NCBI GenBank assembly: GCA_025642075.2
Contig: JAODUO010000938.1
Coordinates: forward strand, 86,001-150,000
Length of the DNA stretch: 64,000 bases
Source of the DNA: Ridgeia piscesae
Taxonomy: Eukaryota; Annelida; Polychaeta; Sabellida; Siboglinidae
Direction: 5' to 3'
A program made the position numbers and the translations under genes. Below are positions 25,327-38,350 of this stretch, in pieces. Below the pieces are notes generated by a model. The model ran no database searches. It was not told the origin of the DNA and saw only the letters and a list, made by a program, of their open reading frames with translations. Each line of letters opens with the position of its first letter. Within the stretch, counting starts at the first letter, position 1.

Positions 25327-25366
<40 letters not shown>

Positions 25367-27361
25367 TATTACATTACGCCTACATTGTCCACTACCATTA
25401 CCTTTTATGTAATGTTTCGTCTTCACACGTGTGACATTTCGCTATCGTGTGACATTTCGCTACCACGAGGACAGCATGAAGGTTAATTAATACCCAACGA
25501 GAACCTCCCGAGAATTACCAGTGTAGGCCTATGTATACAATCTCAACGTTTCATCATCATCACTACGATGCGTGTTGTCGTCTTATTTGAGACATAAAGT
25601 GTTTCTGCAGTGCACGACCGACTCGCGACGACGATGACGTCACCGGAGTACTCGGCGGTCTTGGCCGCCTGGCGATTACAGACGAGGGTGACGTAATCCC
25701 AGAACCGTTGGTGGCGCCACTGTTTCGTCCGCTGCCGCCCGCAGACTACACGTGCGTCGCTTTCGACCTCGAGACGACGGGCCTAGGTTAGTGTACCTCC
25801 ACCATTCTTATAACACATATCAGTACGATTTCAGTACCGCCTATATCATGTGAACCATGCCGAATAGGCATGTAGGCCTATATGCCTGTTACGTTGTTGG
25901 CACAATTAGCTAATATGAACACATATATGTTGTTGGACATACACAGAGTTTTCTTGAATTCTGCCTTCATCTGTGCTGTCTGGTTACGAAGGTCCAATAA
26001 GAATTCTCAACAGTTTGCACAACTCACCCTCGGCAGTGTTGAGGTTAGCACGTCCGCCCGGCACGACGGCGCCCCGAGCTCAGTACCAGGTGCAGACAGT
26101 GCTGGTATATCTGACTCTCGACACTGGGAACTGTGTGCCCCTCGTCACTCGGAGATAATGTTTAAATCTCGGTCACGTCTCTGTTTGGGACGTAAACGAG
26201 CCACCGAGGACGACAAGCACCCGGACAGTGACCATTCTCAGTGCCAGCAGAGGAAGGTTGACTTGGAACCAATGCACTAAAATGACTGACAAATTGAAAG
26301 AACCGTCTTAAGATCATAACACTGTTGTAAATAAATGCGTACGTTAAATTGAACGGTGCCTAATGCTGAAAACAACTGGAACTGTTGACCAAGAACTGTC
26401 GGTTGGTGGAAACTGACTGTGGCGTCTCGCCTTGCAGCTTATGACGTGGGCCACAGCATTGGCATTGCCTGACACAGACGACTGTCTAACCTGAATCTCC
26501 TCTCATGTCTCTGTTCAACATAGTTCAATGTGTTCTGTCGCGTTGTTTGCAGGTACGAACGCGGAGATTACGCAGCTGGCTGCGATGTACAGAGAGAACA
26601 CCTTCAACCGATACGTTCTCCCGGAGGGTGAGATCACCCCTGAAGCCAGCCGAGTGACAAAACTGACCAAGCGAGACGGTCACCTGTACCATGACGAGGA
26701 ACCAGTGGACACGGTCGACTTAACGCAATGTTTGACCGAATTCTTCGAGTTTCTGTCCAGTCTCGAGAAACCGATACTCCTCTACGGCCACAACGCTCGG
26801 CGCTTCGACTGTCCACTCCTGGTCACTGCCCTCACACGGACAGACTTGGTCAGTTCTTTCAGCAGGATCGTCAGCGGCTTTAGCGACACGCTGAGGGCAT
26901 TCCAGAGCGTGATTCCCGGGCAGAAGTCGTACAAGCAGGAAGACCTCGTCAGGACAATTCTGAATAGGACTTACGGAGCTCACGATGCACTGGAGGATGT
27001 GCGCGCGCTGCAGGATCTCTACCGGAAGGTCACTAACGACGACGTCATGCGTCAGCACAGCTTTGGTGTTGCGGACATCCAGCACTTGTGTAGAAACCAG
27101 GTCAGCAACAGACTCAAAATGGCGTCTCTAGCAGGAATGATTGGAGACGGGGTCATCTCGAAATATATGGCGGAGAAGATAGCATCGGCCGGCTTGTCTC
27201 GAGACGATTTGGTCAGTCGCTATGACGTCAGCGGCGGGGAAGGCGTCTTGCAGCTGTTGTCCGCGAAGGTCAACGGCAAACCAAGAGTCACGAAACACGA
27301 AAAAACACTGCGTAATATCGTCGCTTACCTCGAGGAAAACGCCAAAGAAACAAAGCAATGA
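24988..27361 (+). CDS. DEDDh 3'-5' exonuclease with N-terminal leader
   Basis: Three exons join with matching phases: 24988-25193, 25611-25786 and 26553-27361; 1191 nt, 396 residues. Exo I is FDLETTGL with D121 and E123. Exo II is GHNARRFD with D213. Exo III is HDALED with H271 and D276. This is a complete DEDDh set, so a metal-dependent exonuclease acting on nucleic acid 3' ends is well supported. The C-terminal KPRVTK stretch near 372 resembles invertebrate proteins often annotated as PML-like, because vertebrate PML carries a related exonuclease-like domain. Residues 1-68 are rich in Arg, Ala, Ser and Thr with hardly any acidic residues, like a mitochondrial presequence. Exon 1 is chosen because its AAC|GTAGTG donor is the one whose phase fits exon 2; this first exon is the least certain part. 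Intron 1 holds a (CACGCA)n tract. Confidence 0.87.
25249..25366. repeat. (CACACG)n and (CA)n microsatellite
   Basis: Hexamer and dinucleotide tract in intron 1 of the exonuclease gene. Confidence 0.93.
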
Positions 27362-30298
27362 TAGTTGCAAACTTTTTCAAATGCTTTTTAGATATTTGTT
27401 TTTAATTTCTTCCTGATTGTTATATCGATCCACGTGGGTCTGTGTTAAACACGGCTCTGTGAAGTTGATGACAATCCGGTGTCAGGTTTGATTGGATTAA
27501 TCCACGTCTTTCGTGGCGTTATTTCTCGTTTTTTAACTTATTGTCTGAAAAAATAAGATAAGGGGTCGTCCGCAAACATTTGCAATTACTTATTAATATA
27601 GAGGGTACTAATGTTCATACCCCCTCCCCTCAGTTAACACTTTAAAGTGTCAGTAATATTTAGATTGAAAGTCACGTGGCGGTGAAACAACCTTCTTCAT
27701 GGTTACGTTTAGTTGCATTTATTCACTGTATTTTAGTAACACAGCCTTTTATGAAAAAGTTTAAAAAAACCAAAACCGCTATATTGGAGCGTTGTTTCTA
27801 GTTTTATGTCCTTATACAACATTAATGAATTTAAAATTGTATGGCAAATTGTTCTTTTTTGAACCTTTCCCGCAGTAGTTTATCATGTTATGGTATAATC
27901 AGGATCTTTCGCTATGGAATGTAACTGTTGATTTTGCCGTCGTGTGAAAAATCTATATTTTGCTTTTTAAAACATTTGCTTTGTAACCGAGAAACCTCTT
28001 TTGGGACGGCGGTATTGTGGAATCATCTCCCTTTTTTACAAATATTTTACTCCATGTTAAGAGGAACCTATGGAACATTGCCGTTTTATTGGGCATTTTG
28101 TGACGTTTGCATCGGAATGCGCACTTTTATGGAGAATGTTTCCATGTTTGTAACGAAACATATAGCTCACTTGTTGCCAAATATTAATTTTGGTCGTTTG
28201 AATATGATATATATGTGCAGTTGTATAGCTTTCCACTAAAATGGAGTCTTAAATATTTATAATGTCCATTTTTAGATATGCCTAATTATGAAACAGTTGA
28301 GCCATTCTGACACGATCGTATTAATAAAGCTAATAATGTATAACTACAAATAAACTAGTCGGTGGTTTACTAGAATAACCTTGTTGATTATACCAAATTC
28401 AACTGATATTTGCATAGAACCGTTGGCGTCACTGTTTCCTACTTTTTCCCAGGTTTCTAGTCGTCGAACAAGAAGTTATGAAATTCAGTAAGCCCATTTT
28501 ATTCTGTTGGTAAACCGGTTGCTAGCATTTGTAAGGATATGCCATAACATATGTTGTCTTTATGTATGCTGTGATGTTTAGTACCCACACTCCAATAGCC
28601 AGTACAGAAGTTTACGATGTAAATAATCGCCGAATTTGCTTTATCGCTTTAACTTGAAGAAAAAACCCCGTTACGTCCGCCCGGTTCACGGTGTGTTACT
28701 ATCATCGTCGTTCGTGCATACAAAGGAGTAATCCAGTTTCAAAATCGTAGGGAATATGAGAAACCACTAAGTGAGTCTAACTATTCGCATTACTTACATG
28801 TCATGCAAAACTAGAGCTTCGCGTACCATAAGCAACGGCACTGTTCGGCATTTGTTTTTGCAAATGCAGATTGTATGAAACAATGTATACGTAGGCCTAT
28901 GAAACAATGTATACGTAGGCCCTACAGTGTGGTTGACGACAGTGTTATACGATAACTGCAGGTTTGTATTTAAAAGATGGACAATCTCGTAATACAACGG
29001 TGATTGGTCAATAATAAAAATGGTGCTTACGTCATGTTATAAAATCACATGGTAGTCACGTATTGTTGGTTTTGTCCATTTGTTTATTGGGTACTAGCCG
29101 AGTTGTTCAGCGCGCTTGTGGGAAAGGCATTTACCCGCGCTAATAGTTTGAAAATGCCAGAACTATGCGAAGGTCGCATGCTCATACGGACGATGAGTTA
29201 AGCGATGACGATGTTATTTATTGAAATCTTTAGCCCCCTATTTCTCCAACCCCAGGATGACGTTTGAAAACAAATCTAAATCTGTCAGCCCTCCCAGTGG
29301 ATCACCTAGATGAGTTTCTGTTCACTGCTTTACTCTGTCATCATTCAGCCAGATCTGTAGGCAGGAAGCTAGGCACGGAGGCGCACCACTTTCTATTAAC
29401 GTAACACAGTTGGTATTGGGAAACTTTGTGTTCACGAGTGCGTTTTCCACGAGTGCGTTTTGACAGACCCATTAGCCAACCTGTAACCTTGTCTGGGATA
29501 CAGTCCGTTCTCAGTGACGTGGTCTTGACTAAGTTCAAACACTGACTTAATTTTTATCTGAAGAATACCATCATTCTTAGTGCTCAACGTTGTCAGAGGT
29601 ATATGCGCCAGCTTAATTACTATGCTCTTACGCTCTCTGTGCCCGGTATCAAGTTCCGTCAAAATACAGTACAATCAGTGAAGGCGAAGCAAAATCGCTT
29701 CATTTCGGATGTCATTGTTCTGACAAATCGTTGTAACCGCGACTGTCACTCACTCACTCACTCACTCACTCACTCACTCACTCACTCACTCACTCACTCA
29801 CTCACATACTCACTCAGTCACTCACTCACTCAGTCAGTCACTCACTCACTCACTCACTCACTCACTCATGTCTTACTCAACGGTCCATCGCCATGTTCCT
29901 TTAGGGTGGCCCTGTCATCAACTATACAGCTCTCTTCTGCTGAATGCCATTGAATAGTCGACACATATTCCGTCGCCACTTCCAAATTTTATTATCTGTC
30001 TTGTCAGAGGTCATTAGCAATTAAGACTGGCTGACCACAGGATAAACAAAACGTGTATTTCGGCACCACTGCCGAACTACAAAAGCGACATACCTTCTAG
30101 AACAGCTATTGGTTCAAATTCTTTGGCCAAATGTGATCACCAACGAAGAGCTTCGTCACAAAACACACATCTCCGTTGATTTTCAAATGGACGTTTGACC
30201 TTCTCAATTACCAACCAAGGACAACTTTGATACGAGTGTTATTTAGTTATTGCATATTGTGTACTTCATCTTGATGTCTGAAAGTAACTTTTAATGTC
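27362..30298. other. Exonuclease 3' flank and intergenic DNA
   Basis: No supported gene. AATAAA at 28323-28328 is a possible polyadenylation signal for the exonuclease gene, implying a 3' UTR of about 960 nt. A 24-bp unit occurs exactly twice in tandem at 28874-28921. Confidence 0.45.
29748..29868. repeat. (ACTC)n microsatellite
   Basis: About 30 tetranucleotides with a few ACTCAGTC variants. It is the complement of the (GAGT)n tract at 15322-15378. Confidence 0.94.
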
Positions 30299-31324
30299 CT
30301 ATTCCTTCATTTCATGCAGAGGCGAGTGTGCCGGCCTGTTTTGAACACTCAGCTCGTCCGGGACAGAAAATCCGACGGTGAGCACCCACTGCGGCATCCA
30401 GCTCGCCAGGAACACGATCGTCACGATGAATAGCAACACGACATTTTTGTAGGTCTTTGTTTGCGCGTTTGCAGCCACGCTGTGGACAACTGCCCGACGC
30501 GCTGGTTTCGTTATGTCGGAAGCGGCCGATGTGTCGTTATATGCAGCCTCCGTTGAGACGGTCGATGGTCCCGGGACAGGAGATCGAACGACACCGTCGA
30601 CGTCTGATATTGGTTTCATCCGCGCGTTGACATTTGAAAGTCCACCTTCGGGTAGACGCGATTGGTTAGGGACCGCAACGCGGTTTATGCACAGTCTCGA
30701 TGTCTTTACTTTAAGTAACGCAGCCGCTATCAACGTGTAACAGGTTGTCATTATCAAGAGACATATGAGGAGTACGCACACTTTTGAGACACTGTCGACT
30801 TGTTTGTATTCCTTTAGTCTAGCCACGGTCTTCACAGTTGCGTATGTGACCGCAGCGACGGCAATTCCAACGAGCGCCACCTTCGCTCGGCGCGCGTCTG
30901 TGCTGAACGAATGCGGACGTTTGACGGCGATAAGACGCTCAATGGACACAAACACCAGAAGGAACATCGAGAAGACAACCGACAGCACGGTGATACAGCG
31001 AAATGCTAACGTTGGCACGTGACCGACAACGCCAATTCTGAGAACAATTCCGCAAACACAGACGGCCGAGTCGGCAAGAGCCAGTGCAAACATATACACC
31101 CTTGTCTACGTCGTCATTACTCGCACATAGACGGCGAGCACCAGTACGTTGCCCGGTAGCCCGAGCACACACGCGGTCAGCAGGGCAACGCTGTGAGAAT
31201 CGTGTCTGTAAGTTCTGCTGTTCTCAGCCAAATCCACGCTGTCGTTCGTGACGTTTTGAAGACCATCGGATTCGTTGGTGGAGATTACAGTGTTGCTCCA
31301 CATTGTTTGGCGGCTTGCTTGCAA
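30299..31324 (-). pseudogene. Rhodopsin-family GPCR frame with in-frame stop, no TM7
   Basis: A single frame runs from the ATG at 31324 to a TAG at 31108-31106, then continues in the same frame to 30299. The N-terminus has NVT and NES glycosylation sites. TM1 carries GLPGNVLVLAVYV (GN motif), TM2 LALAD, TM3 begins with a conserved Cys and ends FVSIERLIAVKRP (ERL in place of DRY), and TM6 carries FLASWMPQWV (the CWxP position). TM4 lacks the usual Trp, and the second extracellular loop is very short. The TAG falls in intracellular loop 1. TM7 with NPxxY is not found before the final stop or in the next 300 bases. It could be a pseudogene, a polymorphic null allele, a sequencing error at the TAG, or a gene with a further 3' exon. 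The ligand class is not recognisable. Confidence 0.75.
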
Positions 31325-31536
31325 TCGGTGGTCAAAACTGTGTCATATGCGTATGACATCAGTTCAACAGACGCATGACAGTATACTGGTAAACCAGTTT
31401 GTATTATATAATATGTTCCGACTTCAAGTATTAAGCAACGTTAAAGTTTATGCTACAATTGTTGTACAGTCGTGCAAAACAAGAAAAAAATGATGTATGT
31501 ATACTTAGCTGAAACTCTATAGTGTTTACGAAGAAG

Positions 31537-31729
31537 ATGTTTTTATTGTTTATCGCAACATGTCTTGTGTTTACCACAGCGAAGGCTTTATACTTCAATT
31601 TGAGTTACAACAACACTTTCACTTCCAATAGAACAACTGCTGCAGCAGCAGAAACAACAACAACAGCAGCAATAACAGCAGCAGCAATAACAGCAGCAGC
31701 AATAACAGCAATGGCGGCAGAACCAAAAA
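31537..31729 (+). CDS. Possible signal-peptide first exon with Ala/Thr run
   Basis: The ATG at 31537 opens a hydrophobic stretch (MFLLFIATCLVFTTAKA) that fits a signal peptide, followed by NLS and NRT glycosylation sites and an Ala/Thr/Ile run encoded by a CAG/CAA trinucleotide repeat. A good donor (AAA|GTAAGC) follows at 31730. No downstream exon was identified, so it may be a chance frame over a microsatellite. It starts about 200 bp from the GPCR start, on the opposite strand. Confidence 0.3.
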
Positions 31730-31771
31730 GTAAGCATACAAATACATGTCTTAAAATATGAAATTCTCAAG

Positions 31772-32611
31772 AGGTTACGAATGCCTTTTCTTATTGTTCG
31801 TTATTGAGAATATGCAAATACACAAACCGTTCTTCCTAAATCTATGACACTTGCAAACGTCGATTTGATTCCCGTGAGTAGATCCAGCGCACTCCCGCAG
31901 CTGGACTACACTAGACGTCTCCCGTGAACAACCGTCGCGTAGCACACTGAATCTGCGATTAGGACTCTTGCCGTTGAGGAAAACGTGCCTGGTGAAGTCA
32001 GAAATATCTACGGTCATGTTAGCGCAGTACCTGACTCAAGATTTAGTGTCGTATATAGTGCAGTGCTGCTGTTGGCACGAAACTATACACCATCTCCGGA
32101 CAGTTATTGCGCATATGTGGCCTCCTGGTGAGTTGCAACGGAGAGATTGCGAAGAGGTAATCAGTGGCATTACATCACTCCTTTGGAAACGGACACGTTG
32201 AATGGGTCACGCGAGTGCAGAAAATGCCAATGCGTAGCGTACACAGAACACGTACAAGAAGACAATTAAAGAACATTAATGCTGTATTACTACAGGTGTT
32301 ACTGCGCGTTATGGATCTATTCGCTTCGCAGGACATATACTAATAACGTTTCCCCTATCCGTTGACTAAAGGTTACTGTCAAACTTGGGCCGTAGGAATG
32401 ACAGTAACGCCAATATCAATTTGAAAAAAAGGCGATGGCGCTCCCATGTCACGTCCATGTTCTTATGTACTTGTGAAACATGGATCCTCTCAACATATTT
32501 TTTAAAAAGGATTTCAGGTTTGGGAATCCAGTTATTTCGAAAGACCTTGCGCTTATCATACGAAGACCATGCTCGCAACAAGACCAAATAAACCATCGGA
32601 CCATAGAAAGA
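31772..32611. other. No gene seen
   Basis: No supported coding region. The last bases (from about 32605) grade into the first partial unit of the 54-bp satellite. Confidence 0.5.
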
Positions 32612-35600
32612 CCTCAATACAACGGTCAAGAAGCGCGAGCTGAAGTAGTACGACGGTATTGTAAGGTACGATACAACGGTCAAGAAGCGCGAGCTGAAGT
32701 AGTACGACGGTATTGTAAGGTACGATACAACGGTCAAGAAGCGCGACTGAAGTAGTACGCCGGTATTGTAAGGTACGATACAACGGTCAAGAAGCGCGAG
32801 CTGAAGTAGTACGACGGTATTGCAAGTTACGATACAACGGTCAAGAAGCGCGAGCTGAAGTAGTACGACGGTATTGCAAGGTACGATACAACGGTCAAGA
32901 AGCGCGAGCTGAAGTAGTACGACGGTATTGTAAGGTACGATACAACGGTCAAGAAGCGCGAGCTGAAGTAGTACGACGGTATTGCAAGTTACGATACAAC
33001 GGTCAAGAAGCGCGAGCTGAAGTAGTACGACGGTATTGCAAGGTACGATACAACGGTCAAGAAGCGCGAGCTGAAGTAGTACGACGGTATTGAAAGATAC
33101 GATACAACGGTCAAGAAGCGCGAGCTGAAGTAGTACGACGGTATTGTAAGGTACGATACAACGGTCAAGAAGCGCGAGCTGAAGTAGTACGACGGTATTG
33201 AAAGATACGATACAACGGTCAAGAACCGCGAGCTGAAGTAGTACGACGATATTGTAAGGTACGATACAACGGTCAAGAAGCGCGAGCTGAAGTAAGTACG
33301 ACGGTATTGTAAGGTACGATACAACGGTCAAGAAGCGCGAGCTGAAGTAGTACGACGGTATTGTAAGGAGATACAACGGTCAAGAAGCGCGAGCTGAAGT
33401 AAATACGACGGTATTGAAGGTACGATACAAGGTCAAGAAGCGCGAGCTGAAGTAGTACGACGGTATTGTAAGGGGACGATCAAGGTCAAGAAGCGCGAGC
33501 TGAAGTAGTACGACGGTATTGAAAGATACGATAAACGGTCAAGAAGCGCGAGCTGAAGTAGTACGGGATTGTAAGGTACGATACAACGGTCAAGAAGGGA
33601 TTAAGTAGTACGAGGTATTGTAAGTACGATACAACGGTCAAGAAGCGCGAGCTGAAGTAGTACGACGGTATTGAAAGATACGATACAACGGTCAAGAAGC
33701 GCGAGCTGAAGTAGTACGACGGTATTGTAAGGTACGATACAACGGTCAAGAAGCGCGAGCTGTAGTAGTACGACGGTATTGAAAGGTACGATACAACGGT
33801 CAAGAAGCGCGAGCTGAAGTAGTACGACGGTATTGTAAGGTACGATACAACGGTCAAGAAGCGCGAGCTGAAGTAGTACGACGGTATTGAAAGATACGAT
33901 ACAACGGTCAAGAAGCGCGAGCTGAAGTAGTACGACGGTATTGCAAGGTACGATACAACGGTCAAGAAGCGCGAGCTGAAGTAGTACGACGGTATTGTAA
34001 GGTACGATACAACGGTCAAGAAGCGCGAGCTGAAGTAGTACGACGGTATTGCAAGGTACGATACAACGGTCAAGAAGCGCGAGCTGAAGTAGTACGACGG
34101 TATTGTAAGGTACGATACAACGGTCAAGAAGCGCGAGCTGAAGTAGTACGACGGTATTGCAAGGTACGATACAACGGTCAAGAAGCGCCAGCTGAAGTAG
34201 TACGACGGTATTGTAAGGTACGATACAACGGTCAAGAAGCGCCAGCTGAAGTAGTACGACGGTATTGTAAGGTACGATACAACGGTCAAGAAGCGCCAGC
34301 TGAAGCAGTACGACGGTATTGCAAGGTACGATACAACGGTCAAGAAGCGCCAGCTGAAGTAGTACGCCGGTATTGTAAGGTACGATACAACGGTCAAGAA
34401 GCGCCAGCTGAAGCAGTACGACGGTATTGCAAGGTACGATACAACGGTCAAGAAGGCAGCTGAAGAGTACGACGGTATTGAAGGTACGATACAACGGTCA
34501 AGAAGCGCGAGCTGAAGTAGTACGACGGTATTGCAAGGTACGATACAACGGTCAAGAAGCGCAGCTAAGTAACGACGGTATTGTAAGGTACGATACAACG
34601 GTCAAGAAGCGCGAGCTGAAGTAGTACGACGGTATTGAAAGATACGATACAACGGTCAAGAAGCGCGAGCTGAAGTAGTACGACGGTATTGAAAGATACG
34701 ATACAACGGTCAAGAAGCGCGAGCTGAAGTAGTACGACGGTATTGAAAGATACGATACAACGGTCAAGAAGCGCGAGCTGAAGTAGTACGACGGTATTGT
34801 AAGGTACGATACAACGGTCAAGAAGCGCGAGCTGAAGTAGTACGCCGGTATTGTAAGGTACGATACAACGGTCAAGAAGCGCGAGCTGAAGTAGTACGAC
34901 GGTATTGTAGGCGATACAACGGTCAAGAAGCGCGAGCTGAGTAGTACGACGGTATTGAAAGGTACGATACAACGGTCAAGAAGCGCGAGCTGAAGTAGTA
35001 CGACGGTATTGAAAGATACGATACAACGGTCAAGAAGCGCGAGCTGAAGTAGTACGACGGTATTGAAAGATACGATACAACGGTCAAGAAGCGCGAGCTG
35101 AAGTAGTACGACGGTATTGTAAGGTACGATACAACGGTCAAGAAGCGCGAGCTGAAGTAGTACGCCGGTATTGTAAGGTACGATACAACGGTCAAGAAGC
35201 GCGAGCTGAAGTAGTACGACGGTATTGTAAGGTACGATACAACGGTCAAGAAGCGCGAGCTGAAGTAGTACGACGGTATTGAAAAGATACAACGGTCAAG
35301 AAGCGCGAGCTGAAGTAGTAGACGGTATTGCAAGGTACGATACAACGGTCAAGAACGCGAGCTGAGTAGTACGCCGGTATTGTAAGGTACGATACAACGG
35401 TCAAGAAGCGCGAGCTGAAGTAGTACGACGGTATTGTAAGGTACGATACAACGGTCAAGAAGCGCGAGCTGTAGTAGTACGACGGTATTGAAAGGTACGA
35501 TACAACGGTCAAGAAGCGCGAGCTGAAGTAGTACGACGGTATTGTAAGGTACGATACAACGGTCAAGAAGCGCGAGCTGAAGTAGTACGACGGTATTGCA

Positions 35601-38350
35601 AGGTACGATACAACGGTCAAGAAGCGCGAGCTGAAGTAGTACGACGGTATTGTAAGGTACGATACAACGGTCAAGAAGCGCCAGCTGAAGTAGTACGACG
35701 GTATTGTAAGGTACGATACAACGGTCAAGAAGCGCCAGCTGAAGCAGTACGACGGTATTGCAAGGTACGATACAACGGTCAAGAAGCGCCAGCTGAAGTA
35801 GTACGCCGGATATTGTAAGGTACGATACAACGGTCAAGAAGCGCCAGCTGAAGCAGTACGACGGTATTGCAAGGTACGATACAACGGTCAAGAAGCGCCA
35901 GCTGAAGTAGTACGACGGTATTGTAAGGTACGATACAACGGTCAAGAAGCGCGAGCTGAAGTAGTACGACGGTATTGCAAGGTACGATACAACGGTCAAG
36001 AAGCGCCAGCTGAAGTAGTACGACGGTATTGTAAGGTACGATACAACGGTCAATGAGCGCGAGCTGAAGTAGTACGACGGTATTGAAAGATACGATACAA
36101 CGGTCAAGAAGCGCGAGCTGAAGTAGTACGACGGTATTGAAAGATACGATACAACGGTCAAGAAGCGCGAGCTGAAGTAGTACGACGGTATTGAAAGATA
36201 CGATACAACGGTCAAGAAGCGCGAGCTGAAGTAGTACGACGGTATTGAAAGATACGATACAACGGTCAAGAAGCGCGAGCTGAAGTAGTACGCCGTATTG
36301 TAAGGTACGATACAACGGTCAAGAAGGCGAGTTTTAAGTAAAGTACGACGGTATTTAAGGTACGATACAACGGTCAAGAAGCGCGAGCTGAAGAGTACGA
36401 CGGTATTGAAAAGGGACGATACAACGGTCAAGAAGCGCGAGCTGAATAGTACGACGGTATTGAAAGATACGATACAACGGTCAAGAAGCGCGAGCTGAGT
36501 AGTACGACGGTATTGAAAGATACGATAAACGGTCAAGAAGCGCGAGCTGAAGTAGTACGACGGTATTGAAAGATACGATACAACGGTCAAGAAGCGCGAG
36601 CTGAAGTAGTACGACGGTATTGAAAGTACGATACAACGGTCAAGAAGCGCGAGCTGAAGTAGTACGACGGTATTGTAAGGTACGATACAACGGTCAAGAA
36701 GCGCGAGCTGAAGTAGTACGACGGTATTGAAGGTACGATACAACGGTCAAGAAGCGCGAGCTGAAGTAGTACGACGGTATTGAAAGTACGATACAACGGT
36801 CAAGAAGCGCGAGCTGTAGTAGTACGACGGTATTGAAAGGTACGATACAACGGTCAAGAAGCGCGAGCTGAAGTAGTACGACGGTATTGAAAGATACGAT
36901 ACAACGGTCAAGAAGCGCGAGCTGTAGTAGTACGACGGTATTGAAAGATACGATACAACGGTCAAGAAGCGCGAGCTGAAGTAGTACGACGGTATTGAAA
37001 GGTACGATACAACGGTCAAGAAGCGCGAGCTGAAGTAGTACGACGGTATTGAAAAGGGACGATACAACGGTCAAGAAGCGCGAGCTGAAGTAGTACGACG
37101 GTATTGAAGGTACGATACAACGGTCAAGAAGCGCGAGCTGAAGTAGTACGACGGTATTGTAAGGTACGATACAACGGTCAAGAAGCGCGAGCTGAAGTAG
37201 TACGCCCGGGATTGAAAGGATACGATACAACGGTCAAGAAGCGCGAGCTGAAGTAGTGACGGTATTGCAAGGTACGATACAAGGTCGAAGCGCGAGCTGA
37301 GTAGTCGACGGTATTGAAAGATACGATACAACGGTCAAGAAGCGCGAGCTGAAGTAGTACGACGGTATTGAAGGTACGATACAACGGTCAAGAAGCGCGA
37401 GCTGAAGTAGTACGCCCGGGATTGTAAGGTACGATACAACGGTCAAGAAGCGCGAGCTGAAGTAGTACGCCCGGGATTGTAAGGTACGATACAACGGTCA
37501 AGAAGCGCAGCTGAAGTAGTACGACGGTATTGAAAGTACGATACAACGGTCAAGAAGCGCAGCTGAAGTAGTACGACGGTATTGTAGGTACGATACAACG
37601 GTCAAGAAGCGCGAGCTGAAATAGTACGACGGTATTGAAAGGTACGATACAACGGTCAAGAAGCGCGAGCTGAAGTAGTACGACGGTATTGTAAGGTACG
37701 ATACAACGGTCAAGAAGCGCGAGCTGAGTAGTACGAGGTATTGTAAGGACGATACAACGGTCAAGAAGCGCGAGCTGAGTATACGCCGGTATTGTAAGGT
37801 ACGATACAACGGGGAAGCGCGAGCTGAAGTAGTACGACGGTATTGAAGGTACGATACAACGGTCAAGAAGCGCGAGCTGAAATAGTACGACGGTATTTTA
37901 AGGTACGATACAACGGTCAAGAAGCGCGAGCTGAGTAGTACGACGGTATTGAAGGTACGATACAACGGTCAAGAAGCGCGAGCTGAAGTAGTACGACGGT
38001 ATTGTAAGGTACGATACAACGGTCAAGAAGCGCGAGCTGTAGTAGTACGACGGTATTGAAAAGGGACGATACAACGGTCAAGAAGCGCGAGCTGAAATAG
38101 TACGACGGTATTGAAGGTACGATACAACGGTCAAGAAGCGCGAGCTGAAGTAGTACGACGGTATTGTAAGGTACGATACAACGGTCAAGAAGCGCGAGCT
38201 GAAGTAGTACGACGGTATTGTAAGGTACGATACAACGGTCAAGAAGCGCGAGCTGAAGTAGTACGACGGTATTGTGGGACGATACAACGTCAAGAAACGC
38301 GATAAGTAGTAGACGTATTGTGGACGTACAACGGCGGCGGAGCGAAGTAG
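32612..38350. repeat. 54-bp satellite array, about 106 units
   Basis: Head-to-tail units with core ACAACGGTCAAGAAGCGCGA and GCTGAAGTAGTACGACGGTA. Because 54 is three times 18, several frames stay open on the minus strand and give spurious 18-residue repeat proteins. Variants cluster: the segment after GGTATT is GTAAGG, GCAAGG or GAAAG, and a block near 34160-34450 has CGCCAGC in place of CGCGAGC, recurring near 35660-36010. Units with small indels concentrate at 33360-33610, near 34450 and 35300, and after 36290. There is no sign of a coding or RNA gene. Confidence 0.96.

Noticed and set aside
27928..28239. Plus-strand ORF of 103 codons downstream of the exonuclease
   Set aside because: Hydrophobic but without recognisable motifs, and probably inside the 3' UTR.
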